NCBI GenBank assembly: GCA_950106755.1
Contig: OX467082.1
Coordinates: forward strand, 31,744,001 to 31,808,000
Length of the DNA: 64,000 nt
Source of the DNA: Climacium dendroides
Taxonomy: Eukaryota; Streptophyta; Bryopsida; Hypnales; Climaciaceae
Direction of reading: 5' to 3'
Positions 11,784-24,183 of this stretch are shown one piece after another. A model generated the notes under the pieces. That model saw nothing but the letters and a program-made list of their open reading frames with translations, was not told where the DNA came from and did not search any database. How positions within the stretch are numbered: the stretch's first letter is position 1; every line of letters starts with the position of its first letter. The position numbers were made by a program, and so were the translations under genes.

Positions 11784-14518
11784 CTTTGCAAACCTCCAGA
11801 TGAAAACCAAAATCCATACAAATGAAATAGAAGATAATAAAAGTATAAAGTCCTAACCCCCTTTATATACCCAACAAAACAAATAAAAAGTAAACGTAAA
11901 CATAAACATAAAGTAATAAAAAGGTAAAAGTAAAAGTTATTGAAAAGATAAAAGCCAAACAAATTAAATTGGTTAAAGTAAAAGTCATTACCAATGAACA
12001 TTGCAAATTGTGAAATAACAAGTTATAGGACAATGACCTCATTATGAGCAATTGCATTGGATTATCGTCTATAGAATGGCACTAGGGAACCTAATTCTAG
12101 ATTGCTTCATTCAAATTGCAGTTCTACTTACATTGATCTCAAACAAAATTGTGCGAATGGCTACATCCACCTTTATTAGAATGAATTGAAAAATAAAATC
12201 AAAATCACTGCAACTACTATAATAATTGGGACGAAGCTCACAAGGTACAGGAAGCTAAAGCCCTGCAACCAACAACCAAGCCAACCAAATTTTCAGAATG
12301 TTCACAAATCCAACCCTCAAAATCATTGTTAGTTTGTTTATGATCACAAGAACAATCCCACATGAAATTGTTAGTTCCCTTTTCATTTATTTTTACTTTT
12401 TAAAAGTAACGAAGTTCCCCGTCAAGGGAGTGTAAGCGTCTCCTGACAGGGCCCGTAACAAAATGTTGTAAAAGAATAAATGTATGATTTCTTATAACAT
12501 ATCATTGATGTATAGTCTAATTCAAAAATATAAAGGTAGTAACATTAAACTTTTATAGTAATTGCATAGTTAATAAATAAAAGATATACTAAAATGAAAA
12601 TTTTTAAGATTTATAATGAGAATAAAATAATAGAAAGTTCAATGGAATTGACAAGAATCTAACTTTCACTATAATAGCATAAAGAAATTTATAGTTTTTC
12701 AAATTTAACTTGAAAAATGAATAAAATCTATATGCATGTGCTCATCAAAGTCGTGCACATGTCATTGCTTTTGCTTGAGGTATGTGAATAAAAGCTACAT
12801 GTACGATGTACATATAATGATGCTACTTTTGTTTAAGGCATGCATTGTGAGAATCAAAAAATTCAGGAAAATGTGAAGATTCATGATCCCAAAGTTCAAC
12901 GTTTGAATGTGCTTTTTCATTGCAACTTTCAGAAGCCATATGATTTATTGAAGCATGCTATTGACTTGATTTTCCATGTTCCGGTTTCATTAGAAAAAAT
13001 CTAGACTTGAAAGAGGCTACCAAGTCTGCACTTCCCACGGTGCAATTACAAAATTTAATTTCTTAAATTTTTTTGAATCTAATGTGGCATTATTGATACC
13101 ACATCAAATTAAATTATTTTTTAATAAAAAATATTTTTAAATATTTTTAGTACTTGCACTATCAGGGTGCCGAAAATAAAAAACTAGCGACCTTTTCAAG
13201 CCTAAAACTTTCCTGATGTGGATCTTTAGTTTGCAATGTATCTATCCTACTCTGAAAAGGAATATATCAAAGAATTGGGGTGTACTCCAAAGAATGTTGA
13301 AATACACAAGTAAGGACAAGTGATGTCACTTTTGGTAATAGTCAATGTCTAAGTGTAGTATGAATTAGTTTTAAAATACTTTAAAAAATTTATTTGTAGT
13401 CCTAAGCAATGAAGGCAAAAGGCTACTTTGATTTTTGTTGAATTTTTGATAAATTTTTCATGTGTCTGAAAATTTGAAAAGCTCCTTTAGAAACTCAAAA
13501 TTTTGTTGAAGGTCCCAAATTACAACTTCAAAGGGCCTTAGTACAAATGAATACAAAATGAATAAAAATTTAGGTATAATAATACTCCTTTGGTGCATAA
13601 AATGCAATAAGAGAGTTTGGAGACAAGATGAGCTTGCACCTAATTCAAGATGGAAAAACATGTGGTATGTGGCCTTTTTAAATGCATAAAACCTCTCTTA
13701 GTGCATAGTTCCAACACCATGCATTAAGAGAAGTTCTATCTATATTAGTTTCTCAAGTTCTTTGATGACCAAGGCAAATACCATCAATGGTCCTTTCATT
13801 TGCAACAAGACTTGCAATACTTGCAGACCAACATTTCCAAAATAATCATTAATTATACATTCCAAAGGACTTGGGCCCCACTACATTTCCTATGAAACTA
13901 TTAGTTGTATACTTCCTAATTTATAGAAAATCATTTCAAGACTTTGTTACTACATACTATGCACCTTACAATGCCAAATTACACATTGAAAATAGAAAAA
14001 AATTGGATGAAATTTGTTCATTCTCTATGAGTTATGTATTGCCCGATCTATAAATCATTTATATTTAGGATGTTGGAGCACTTCAAGGTTAATGAAGCCC
14101 ACTAAATTATAATTTTGAATTTCAACTTGACAATGAATGATTAAATTCTTGCCTACATAAAGATTTCAATCTTAATTAGAAGATTCCTATGAATTCTTTA
14201 AATTGCGAGGTGGTTCTCAAACAAAAAGCAAGTGTGGCAAGCAATCAATTGTTGAAATGTAAACTTCAAGTCAAACTAGGTACCTAATAAAACAAATATC
14301 CCTCTATTTTTTTAGGGAAAGGGGGAAGGTTGTTAGAAGAGTGGCAAAGAATGTTACGTAACCTAATTTACAATCATATCCTACATGGATTGTTATAGTA
14401 ATAAATTTGCAATAGATTATTGTCTTCTAAACAATACTTAAATATTAATTGACTAGTAAACGGTGAAAATCTTACATAATTCAATCACAGGGAGGACACT
14501 CTCACTACATTTGAGGTA
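11784..14518. other. AT-rich intergenic DNA
   Basis: Only short, unconvincing ORFs occur. Nothing recognisable is seen. Confidence 0.4.
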
Positions 14519-15025
14519 CCCACGTGTGGAGTGATTTTTTGACCCCCTATTTACTTTTGAATAAACTATAATTTCATCCTAAAATTTTGAGCTTTGTTTA
14601 ACAATGACTAAAGGTTTCTATTGACAAAAATTTCAATTCCAAATAACATAAGATATATTGTCTAGAAAGGGTTGAAAAATGAACTAAAATAGCATGTTCT
14701 CCAACTAAAATATTTATAGAGCTCACATGAAGATGACTATTGCATCAATATTCAACCAAAATAAACTTTCAATAGAAAGCTATTCTATAGAATTTCTTTT
14801 TCATTTTTCAAATTTTTTTTTCTTATATGATATAGAGGTGTGAAAGTTATTTTCAGATTTATGGTGTATCTTTTTTCTTAAAAAATTTATAACTAATTAC
14901 TATTAGCATAAAAAAATACCAATAATTCAAAACATAAACTTTTAAAGTAATAAAATCTATCCATAATTTTTTAAAATTAAATTTTAAGATGTATTACATG
15001 TATTACTTTTTCCGCCACACGTGGG
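14519..15025. mobile_element. MITE-like element related to the one at 3.2-3.7 kb
   Basis: Ends are inverted (CCCACGTGTGG left, CCACACGTGGG right). About 450 bp of the inside is the reverse complement of the interior of the 3176-3748 element, including the stretches GTTGAAAAATGAACTAAAAT and CTCACATGAAGATGACTATT. The outer termini differ from those of the other copy. No convincing target-site duplication is visible, so exact borders are uncertain. Confidence 0.65.
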
Positions 15026-18000
15026 TTGCTAAAACGTGGACAGTGTCTTCCCCTTGCTCAAATATTCTAAAATTTTCCACAAAACTTAAACATCTATTGT
15101 TACGGATTAAAAATAAGAGTAAAAGTATTCTAAATAGGAATCGTGGCAAAGGCACAAGGTTATAATTTTACTAGAAACACAAGATGTATTCAAGAGAATA
15201 AAAATACAAAGAATAAGGCTTCAAATAAAGAGTTGAAGCTTAGTGTTATGAACTAGATCATTAGAGTAAGTTGTCGAGACTAAGGAACCTTTTAGTTTTG
15301 ACCCCTATATATATTTGAAGATCCTAAGTTTCTTTGTCAAGCTTGGAAGCTGCTTGAGAAGTTTCTATGAGCTTGGAAGCCTCTTGAGAGGCTTCCATGA
15401 ACTTTGTTCGAAGTTGGTTGAGCTACTTCTGCTAAATAGAGCGTTCACTAGGAAGCTTCTACAATTTTTCTACATCCATATATTTCTAGTCCATTAATTA
15501 TATATTTTGAAATGAATAAATCCCTATCTTTTCATTCATGTGATTTTTACAATTTTCATATAGTGATCTCTCCAAGTTCTATATACATTGCCAAAAGTTG
15601 ATTTTTTTCTAAATTGCAATTTGGTCTTACTCAAGCATGCAACAATGAAGTACAATTTTGGATCAATTGAGTGGCAAATATCTTTGAAATGCTTTTCGAG
15701 ATTTATAATTTGAGATTTTTATGTATGGCAATATAGCTTCTTTCCCAAAACCAAATCACAATTTAAAGATGTTTATTTATCTAAATTTAGCCAAGCAACA
15801 TGAAATCATTGAATTGCATACTTAAGAATACTATAATTTTTTGGATGTTTCTCTTCAAATAAAATATGTGTAATATTGAAACTTTTAACATGTTCTCCCA
15901 ATCAAAGTACAAAAATTCATCACCAATATTTTTGAACAATTATCAAGTAAAATGCCTCCAAAAAATGAAAAAAATTAAAATTGAAATTAAAATTTTATAA
16001 ATTATATATATATATATTTATTTGACATTATTGATTGAAATTACATGAGAATGCAATGTTGATTGTACATTGCATAAAAATGGCTATTGTAAAGAAATAA
16101 CAAACATTTATTAACAACTAGTACGTATATTTTTAGGAGGGAATGTTATTTGGGTTATTAGTGATCACTAAGTTAGCAATATGATTGTTGCAACATTTGC
16201 AACCACACTTTGTTGCATAAGATATATTCCCCCTCTCTTACTTTAAACCTCTTAATTATGTAAAATTTGTATTCTATTAAAAAGCTCTATTTATTGATTT
16301 TGATCATTGAGTAAGGGTTGGTTATATTGAATGACCTTGTGGCAGTAAAAAAAGCAATTAAGGAGCATCCCTCTCCTAGTAAGCTTGGCCTTGCCCATAT
16401 GAGACACCTTATACTTGCTTCTTCTTCAAACAATAGTGTTAATGATGGATTTGGTGACCACTTGAATGCTATGCAAATTTATTCATGAAGGGGGGTGGTT
16501 TCTTGTTGTAGTATTTAGATTGAGAGCATATATTTCTACAATCCTATTGTTGCCACCAACCTTTAATTCATCAAGAATGACAAGTGGGCAATATATTACA
16601 AATGATGCTGCTCAAATTTAATACTTTTTGTACAGATTTTGGATGCTTGAATGGCGACACTTGAGCTAGACATTTTACATAAATTTAGGGGATGGATTAC
16701 TAATTTTTGAATGTATGTATTATTGACACAAAGACTAAAAATATAGTTAATCCTTCATTAAAAATTTTTTTAGAGTTTTTTAGTAGGACAAAGGGAGTAG
16801 TATTTTTTTTCATATGCCAAAATTGAATTCTATATTAAAAAATGCTACTCAAATTTGGATGAAAATGAATAAAAATGAAAATAAACAATCTATTTAGATG
16901 AAATCAATCATGACAATAGGTTGCATTACTATACATATAGTGTTACAATCTTAGTAACACCTTTCAACTTCAAATAGCCTTTAGAGATTCTTCATAGTTT
17001 AATAGACTCACTACATTTTGCTTTCAATATCACTCGCACTCCATATGCCATGCATGCACAACATTCGTTCTCATTTTCCAACTTATGTTGCTAAGCCCCA
17101 ATCCTTAGGATTGCTAATACACACTTTATATATAACACCAAACATGTCACTTGGTGACATGGAGCAAAACTTCCATTGATGTTCAAGCACTTGGTAGAAA
17201 TACTACTTCTCACCAATGCTAATTGCCTTTGAATATCACCCACTCTATACTAAAACCATTGTGTATCTACTACTTTTACATCATAACTAATTGTGACTTA
17301 TAACTCGAGATACACTCAAAATAGTGCTACATAACACCCATATAAGTGTTCCATAGTACCTTAAACATGGTGGTGAAGTTGCATCATCAACCTTGAGTCA
17401 TCAAGACTCACCAAAGCTTCAAAAAGGAATGAAAAGGAAGACCAATTTTGAATGGTTGGAAACATTTTTTCAAGGACTTTTCAAGAATATAAAATACTCT
17501 ACCATGATTTTTTAATTCAAAGCACTATCACACCTTGTTTGCTTGGGAGTCACTCATTTCTCTCTTCTTAAACTTTTACAAGGCTTGGGACGTCACCCCC
17601 AAGGTCCCCTTTACGCAGTAAGGCACTTTGGACACCTCAATGACATAAATGTGTGACACATAGGGCTATTTTACACTATATCCCAACTTCCACTAAATTC
17701 TCAAAATTTGATTGGTAGAGAGCTAAAAATTGAGATTTGGGGCTTCATGCTAAAGTTTCACTACATTTTTGATATTTGATTGATGGAGAGTTGAAAATTG
17801 GGACTTAGGACTTTACAACACATCCAAAGTCCAAAGTCCCACATCACTATAAAACACCTACATGGTATCACTTTTTAGAAATTTTGGTGCCAAGGAAGTA
17901 GGACTTGGAGGCCAAATTGGGTCTAGCCAAAATAAAAACCCAACTTAGCCTTCAAGTCCCAACAATCTTTTTGAATTTAAAATGAAGAGAAAAATACCAT

Positions 18001-18531
18001 ATAAGGCATCCTAACAAGCTAACTTTTTTTGATGCAAAAAGTGCTCCCAAAATGATTTCTTGATTCACTTTCTAGGCACTTAATTGCTATGTAATATAAA
18101 ACAAGAGACAAGTTGAGACTTAAAGTTGAGACTTTGACCTTGAACACTATGAATCCCAAGTTTCACATTTATTATTTTTTATTGACCTTCTACAACCCAA
18201 GAAAGTTGAGATTTGGCCTTGAACTGGGACTTAGTTGGAACTTGGGACGTAGTGTGAGGCAACCCTCGATACAATAGATGAACTACGTGTGGTTACCATA
18301 CCTGCACATGAAGCCCTTATTAATCATATTGATGTCGCAGTGCAGACACAGGAATACAGCCTTCTAATCTGAGGCGCAAAAAATGTAGGAGAATGAATAA
18401 ATTCGTCTCGAATGAGAAGAAAATTTTGCTCATGCTCGGAAGGTATCTAGTGCATCAACCTTGGCATGAGCAAAATCACGACTTTCTTAGAAACACCATA
18501 CAGACAACACTGGATCTTTATCTAACTGAAC
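15026..18531. other. AT-rich intergenic DNA
   Basis: No exon with recognisable content is seen. In particular no BtaA-like (DUF3419) sequence is visible downstream of the methyltransferase gene that ends at 18532. Confidence 0.4.
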
Positions 18532-20248
18532 TCATCGTTGCTGCTGCTGCTTCGGTCGCCCTAGCCAGATGTAATATGGAACTTGTAGGAATGGTACATA
18601 AGGAATATGCCCGGTGTGATTCTCCTCATACACTGTACCAATCACCACAGAATTCGTCAGAAATCTGCAAGTTGTTCATCTCCATCAGTAATTTCTTACT
18701 CCGTAATAATGCAGCAGCTAGATGTACAATTCAAGCCATGGATTAGCAGGTTGTACCAGAATAGTTTGATGAATACTTACCAGTTTCAAATTTGTAATCC
18801 ATGTACTGCCTCCGCTCTGGACCGAGATCAATATTGTCGAGGTCAAATATAGATCTCCAGAACCAACGGGTAAGAAAACCGTGCTGTCGTTCAGCCTTGT
18901 CATGCTTCAATGAGGTGAAGAAGTCCGTCACGCCCAAGACACCAACAGCAGGGTGTAGGTGGGATGACGCCTTGTCGACAGCTTTTAGAAATGGGGGTAT
19001 CACTGGCTCATGCACCGAGAGGAAATCAGGACAAGAATTACAGTTTGGGGCACCATATCCAACTTCATGCATCAGAGACAATAACTCAAGTAAACATACA
19101 TACATACAATGCCGTTTAGGGTTTAGGGTTTTAGGGTTTTAGAGTTTGAGGATTTAGAGTTTAGGGGTGTACTGGATAGAGAGTATGAGAAAGTGACGAG
19201 AGTTGCAGGAGTTTCTTCCGGTTCATAATCGCAAACATCAGCCTCCACTACCTCCACATTAGTCCACCCCTTTTTTTCCACCTTCGCTCTTGCAATGTCG
19301 CAGAGGGGACCACAGATATCGACGACATAGATTTTCTTAAACAACGATAAGTCGCAGAAACTGGCCATGGTTTCTACGTTTTGCCCTGTTCCTCCTCCCA
19401 AGTCCACCCACACGAGGTCTTTTTGATCTAGCAGGTCTTGCATCTCCCGCGCACACGCTCGCAGCATTCCCGTTCTGCCGTGCAGAAACCTGGCTCTGAA
19501 GTGGTCATCTGCGCAATTATGGTTGGACGGAACGAGCATGTGCAGTGTCAATTCAGTGCAGATCAATAGACCAGCACGACGACTCACGCTGAAAAATTCA
19601 TTTGCCTTGAGGCAAAATCTTCTCATACTTTCAGTGATCTCAAGAAAGGGTTTAAAGCCTGAAGAGGACGAAGTATTCATGGTTTGAACATGTCCAATTT
19701 GATTGAAAAAATAATATAAATTTTATATTAACATACTTCGCACAAATTGCCCGTGTTGTCCAAGAAGGTAGAAGTCCAATACTCCATATAAACTAGTGAA
19801 TTACCAAGATATAGGAGAGTTCCAGATCCAATGTATCCAAGATATACGTTGCTGATATTGATGTACATCAGCTAAAACGTCCACTATAATATTACAGTGA
19901 ATAGTATCTGGTAAAACACCAAACATACGTCCCAGTGTGTAGCAGTGGCACCTTAAATAGAACTGAACCAAAGAAAGTCCCCGCATGACCTACTCAGAAC
20001 TGCTGGAAAAACACCAGGCCCAATTTGGGTCTCCTGGTCCTTCAGGGGTACAGTGAACATCTATTCCTAAAAACGCGAAGCAAAATAACCTAGAAAGAGA
20101 ATTGGTGGGGGAATCGAAACTCACAACAATGAGCCTGTGGTCCATAGAAGCTTTCAAGGCGCTCCTTGTGTGTGAAGCCCGTAATCTTTCCAAACCATAT
20201 GGATTTCAAGACTTGTACGTCATTGCACACATTTCGAACGAGCTCCAT
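18532..20248 (-). CDS. BTA1: Betaine-lipid synthase, BtaB-like N-methyltransferase half
   Basis: Four exons join in frame: 20125-20248, 19173-19508, 18781-19002 and 18532-18632, giving 260 aa. Exon 1 ends FTHKERLESFYGPQAHC; exon 2 opens YDHFRARFLHGR. The SAM-binding motif VDLGGGTG lies at residues 76-83, followed by KKIYVVDICG, VVEADVCD, TLVTFSYSLSMIPPF (across a splice), RRQYMDYK and the terminal PYVPFLQVPYYIWLGRP. These are hallmarks of the BtaB/BTA1 methyltransferase, which adds three methyls to diacylglyceryl-homoserine to make DGTS, in the ER membrane in algae. The start ATG (MELVRN) is the only one just before the conserved block. The BtaA half, which makes the homoserine ether lipid and is fused to BtaB in eukaryotic BTA1, is not seen; the protein ends in KQQQQR. 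So it is a stand-alone or truncated methyltransferase. An ATG at 19680 is intronic. Confidence 0.82.
19109..19168. repeat. Interstitial telomere-like repeat in an intron
   Basis: Degenerate tandem copies of TTTAGGG occur (GTTTAGGGTTTAGGGTTTTA and further diverged units). They lie in the intron between exons 2 and 3 of the BtaB-like gene, immediately after the donor site on the minus strand. Confidence 0.75.
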
Positions 20249-20277
20249 GGGTACACAACGCGGAGCCCTGTAAATGC

Positions 20278-20394
20278 AGATCACGTACATTCACGAGCTA
20301 CGAAATCAGCAAGACGATGGCACCCAATGCAGGGGTAGTAATCTGAGCCAAAAGACTTCGCAAACCTCACAGATTCAATTCCGGTGATACTCTG
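20278..20394 (-). other. Exon-like ORF upstream of the BtaB-like gene
   Basis: An acceptor-like TTTTGCAG is followed by ~37 open codons (ITGIESVRFAKSF, then DYYPCIGCHR) and a stop just before the BtaB-like start. I do not recognise it. It may be 5' UTR of that gene, the last exon of an unseen gene, or chance. Confidence 0.25.
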
Positions 20395-21867
20395 CAAAAT
20401 CAAATTCTTAGGATACCACTTCAAGCCCTCAAATTACTAACCTCGAGAGAAACGGCGACGGTAAGAACGAAGGGTGGGAAGCAGACCGACAGAATTTCTT
20501 CAATTGAGATTGAGATTGCACAGCACAGCACCAGCAAGGATCAGAATAAGCTTAGGGCGATTGAAGAAAACTCCTGACAAAGTCCGATTTCAAGAGTGGA
20601 GGAAGAACAACTGTAACGAGAAAAGGAGCTGCAGGAGCTCGGGTTGCTGCGAGAGAGAAGACCACGGGATTAGGAGACGCTTCCGTTGGAGCACATTCGC
20701 ATATGCCCTGACACGGCAATAGGTGACTCCCCAGCGCTATACCGCCCATCGCAAGAACTGGCTCATATTTCACCTTTGAGGGAAAACGCATGTGTTTTGA
20801 GTAATGCAAAGCGTAATTTCTGCAAGTTATGTACGGTAATGTGCACTAACAGTCTCGACCACCGGTAGGGCAGAGGTGCCTCAGAACACTAGACCACTAC
20901 AGTCTGAAGTTTGACCTCCATGGTCTGCAAAGGCATGATTTCCGGGTACTCAACAAGCCTGTTGTAATCCAAGGTCTTCACACACAATCCTTCTGAATAG
21001 AAACAACGCCGAGCAAAATAGCCACGTGAAGAACCTTCACAAGTAAATGTGATAATCTTCGAACTGCAGGTATCACGTCATTTTCATTTTACTTGGTATC
21101 CATCGCTTATAACCAAAATGACAAGGCTATCCATTGCATCAGAACAAGTTTACAAATTCTCCAAGTCAAGACAGTCACATACCATTTACAATCTGCTTGA
21201 ATAGAAAACAGCTTCCAAACACCATGTTCTCCTTCCTAAGAGCAAAGCTTGAAAAACTCTCGACAAACATTGGGTACATTTTCATTGGGATTGGGATGAA
21301 AACATTTGAAATCCAGTCTCTTTTGGAGGCCAGCATTACATTAAGTCTGTTCAACTTCCACTTCAAAGTCCACAAGACGGTGATTGCAATTGGTTTGTAG
21401 ACTTCCCGGCATTGGACAGTCATCATAGGTAACACATTCTTCGCATAGATTGAAAATGTTGAGAACCTTGGTCTTCTTATGAAAGTTGCCACATTGTCGT
21501 AGTTGCCAGACAAGCATGGCCTCATATTAAAAACCTCCAGATCCTTGATGTCAGCCATCTTTTCCTGATGTGTTTTGTATGAGCTTTTCCTGATGGGTTT
21601 TGTATTGATAGTATGAGCTGCCATTCACAACATTTCTGTGTTGGTAGCCTGGTCATAATACTGATTTCCTTTCTCTGGAAGTATTAATTCAGAATTACTC
21701 TGGGCCTCACCACAGCAGAGTGAGAGAAGCTGACGTTCGTGGCAAAGACCTGTGACCACAGAAATCCTAATCCTAACAACTCGCCTTCTTCCCTAGCCAG
21801 CTCTGAAACCCCAGGGTACAAAATTGGGTGGGATACGGTACAAATCATGAGTGACAGCTCAATTGGT
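20395..21867. other. Spacer with unassigned ORFs
   Basis: A 149-codon minus-strand ORF at 21175-21624 and shorter overlapping ORFs at 20474-20868 are open but carry no motif or splice context that I recognise. The spacer separates the 3' end of the RCC1 gene from the 5' end of the BtaB-like gene. Confidence 0.35.
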
Positions 21868-24183
21868 TTAATCTTGTACAACGCCAGTGACGGCAGTGAA
21901 GACCTCGGCAGGTGCTTTTACAGGCATCGGCGACGAGTTGACAGAGTTAACCATCCCCAGCTGGCTGTGATCGTTGTCTCCGAACCCGAAGATGGCGTCC
22001 TTCTTCGTCACCACCACGGTGTGGTACTGGCCAGCCGCGATGGTCGCCACTTTGTGCCCCTGCAGCGCCAACTCCAGCGACTGCGGTGTAAGCACTTTGT
22101 CCGAAGCCGCTCGGCCTTGCACTCCCAGGCTGAAATATGCCACCCACCCGAACGAATGCACGACTCCGTTGTCAGCCAGGACGAAGGTTTTCCTCCTCCT
22201 AGCCACCACCTGTCACCACATTATTTGTCAATCATTCTCGTCGGATTCACAAAGCTTCGCATGATTGGTGTTGTCAGACTTTAAGCATGGTGAATGTGGA
22301 AGTCTGGAATAGAAATTAGGGTTTGTTCACGAGTGGAACATTTGGATTGATCGATGTGTGGTGAGGACAACGACGGAATGCTTGAACACGAACCAACGGA
22401 GTATTCCTGTTCTCACAAAGTTTCACTTGCGTTTCATTTTATTCTGTTTCTAAATACTCTGTTCTGAAGTTGTTCTGAAGGCTGAAAAAACGTAACGAAT
22501 ATTGCTGCATTTGAAACAGGAGAACGAGATTATTCCGTACTGAAAGTTGCAGGAAAATAGCGTACCTGAACAGCACGGAAGCTCTTCAATCCGGCAACGA
22601 GTAGCGGAGTGCGTTGGTCCGTTTCAACTCCGTGACCTAAAGCTCCACAGTAGCCCTTGCCCCATGTGTACACCTGTTGATAGCAACTAACTTGTCAGGG
22701 ATCTGTCATAGACATAAATTAATGACGATGTAGTTGAAGATTTGAAAATTGGTATGGTTTTGGAGGTCGAGAATGATGATGACGTACAAGTCCCGAGGAA
22801 TCGATAGCCGCGGAATGTTCATCCCCGGCCGACACCGAAGCGATGAAGAGATCGTCAAAACCGCCATGCTCGACTCGTTTTGGCCGGAGCTCGCTGAGGA
22901 AGTCGTCGTGACCAAGACAGTAATTGGAACCGTAACCCCACGAGAACAACTGCCCCGACTTCGTCACCGCCAACGTGTGACAGACGCCGGCAGAGACTTG
23001 CGCTACGGGGTTGGATTCGTCGAAAAGCTCAATCTGCAGGGGTGTGAATTGCTCCTGCGTGTCGCCATGTCCCAGTTGGCCATGGGAGTTACATCCCCAG
23101 GAGAAGACCTCCCCCGCTCGCGTGATGGCTAACGTGTACCCTTGGCCTGTTGCAACTCGGTGGCACGGAATCCGCTGAAGCGTCGTCACAAGCGTCGGCG
23201 TCGGAATGACTGATCCTTGTTCTCCGACTCCACAGCAACCGGAAATATTGTTCCCGAATGAGTACACCTGCCCACATGCCCATTTGTAAGAACACACAAA
23301 CCTCTTTGGGATCCCAACTTCTTCACTACGTCTGACAAGTGTGCTACTGCCAATGTAAGAGTGGCAAGTGTGCAACTGCCAATGTAAGAGTGGCAAGTGT
23401 GCAGGACATTCTAGAATGCCATTTTGGAGATGGTCGTGATGCTTAAAAAGACTGCGAGCATCTCATTCGGGACACGTCCTGCAAGCCAAATTGCGCAACT
23501 GAGGGAGAATTGTTCATTTACCTGTCCGAATTCGGTGACGAAGGCAACGTGGTTGAAGGTCGCCGAAATCTGAACAACGCGTCCGGCAGTCACGGGTAGC
23601 GAAACTCGCGTAGGAGTTTGCAGAGTCAAGACTGGAGGCTCCTGGCCAAGTACAGCCCCTCCGAATCCGCTTGCATACAATTCTCCCTCCCCATTCACCA
23701 CTAGTGTGTGGAACTTACCCGCCGCTGTGAGAATCTGCAAGGACGACGACACATTAGGGCATTTCCAAAGGAGAATCTTCAAGTCAAAGACCTGAAAATT
23801 CTAGCCGGTGCTTGAAAATGTAATGAGCTTTCGAATTGCGCTGTTCTTACATGATTGCCGGTGCTTGAGCGCTGTGACGACTGCAGTAAGGACTCCAGGA
23901 AGTGCAACACCAGTTTCCAATTCCCCTCACACCTCGCTAGAAGTTCCGACCGCGTACTCGCCGCGAAATTCTCGAACAGGGGATGGATTTGGCATGCGTG
24001 ATGGGCCGTTAATTCCGTGATGGACTTGAATCTATACGGCTCGATTCCGCTCGCCGCACGAAACATGTAGGAGGATGCTTCCAAACTGGCCAGATCCACG
24101 GGCGCTAATCGCCCGTTGTAGAGGATGGCTTGCAAGATGGCTGGAGGTAAAGTTCCTATGCCGCCTCCCATCTTTACTAACAA
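21868..24183 (-). CDS. RCC1-repeat protein with F-box-like N terminus, 491 aa
   Basis: Five exons join with phase-0 GT-AG introns: 23851-24183, 23522-23734, 22788-23267, 22566-22673 and 21868-22209. Residues ~10-60 (LPPAILQAIL, DLASLEASSYMF) resemble an F-box helix set, which would link a target to an SCF ubiquitin ligase; this part is inference. From residue ~112 the protein is built of RCC1 blades: ITAAGK-type FHTLVV, VYSFGNNISGCCG, VFSWGCNSHGQLGHGD, LFSWGYGSNYCLGHD, VYTWGKGYCGALGHG, and FGFGDNDHSQLG, about seven in all, enough for a beta-propeller. The introns fall between blades, before the V of V-Y-[ST]-[FW]-G, as often in this family. UVR8 relatives share the fold, but the tryptophan-rich GWRHT motifs of the UV-B receptor are absent, so it is not UVR8. 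An in-frame ATG (MGGGIG) four codons in is an alternative start. Confidence 0.85.
23340..23402. repeat. Tandem duplication (~30 bp) in RCC1 gene intron
   Basis: Two copies of CTGCCAATGTAAGAGTGGCA with flanking bases stand head to tail in the second intron. It is a short local duplication with no evident effect on the splice sites. Confidence 0.8.

Noticed and set aside
19509..19680. ORF start MNTSSSS as N terminus of the BtaB-like protein
   Set aside because: A conserved upstream exon (KERLESFYGPQAHC) splices with correct phase to the AG at 19509-19510 and restores the family motif YDHFR, so this ATG is intronic.
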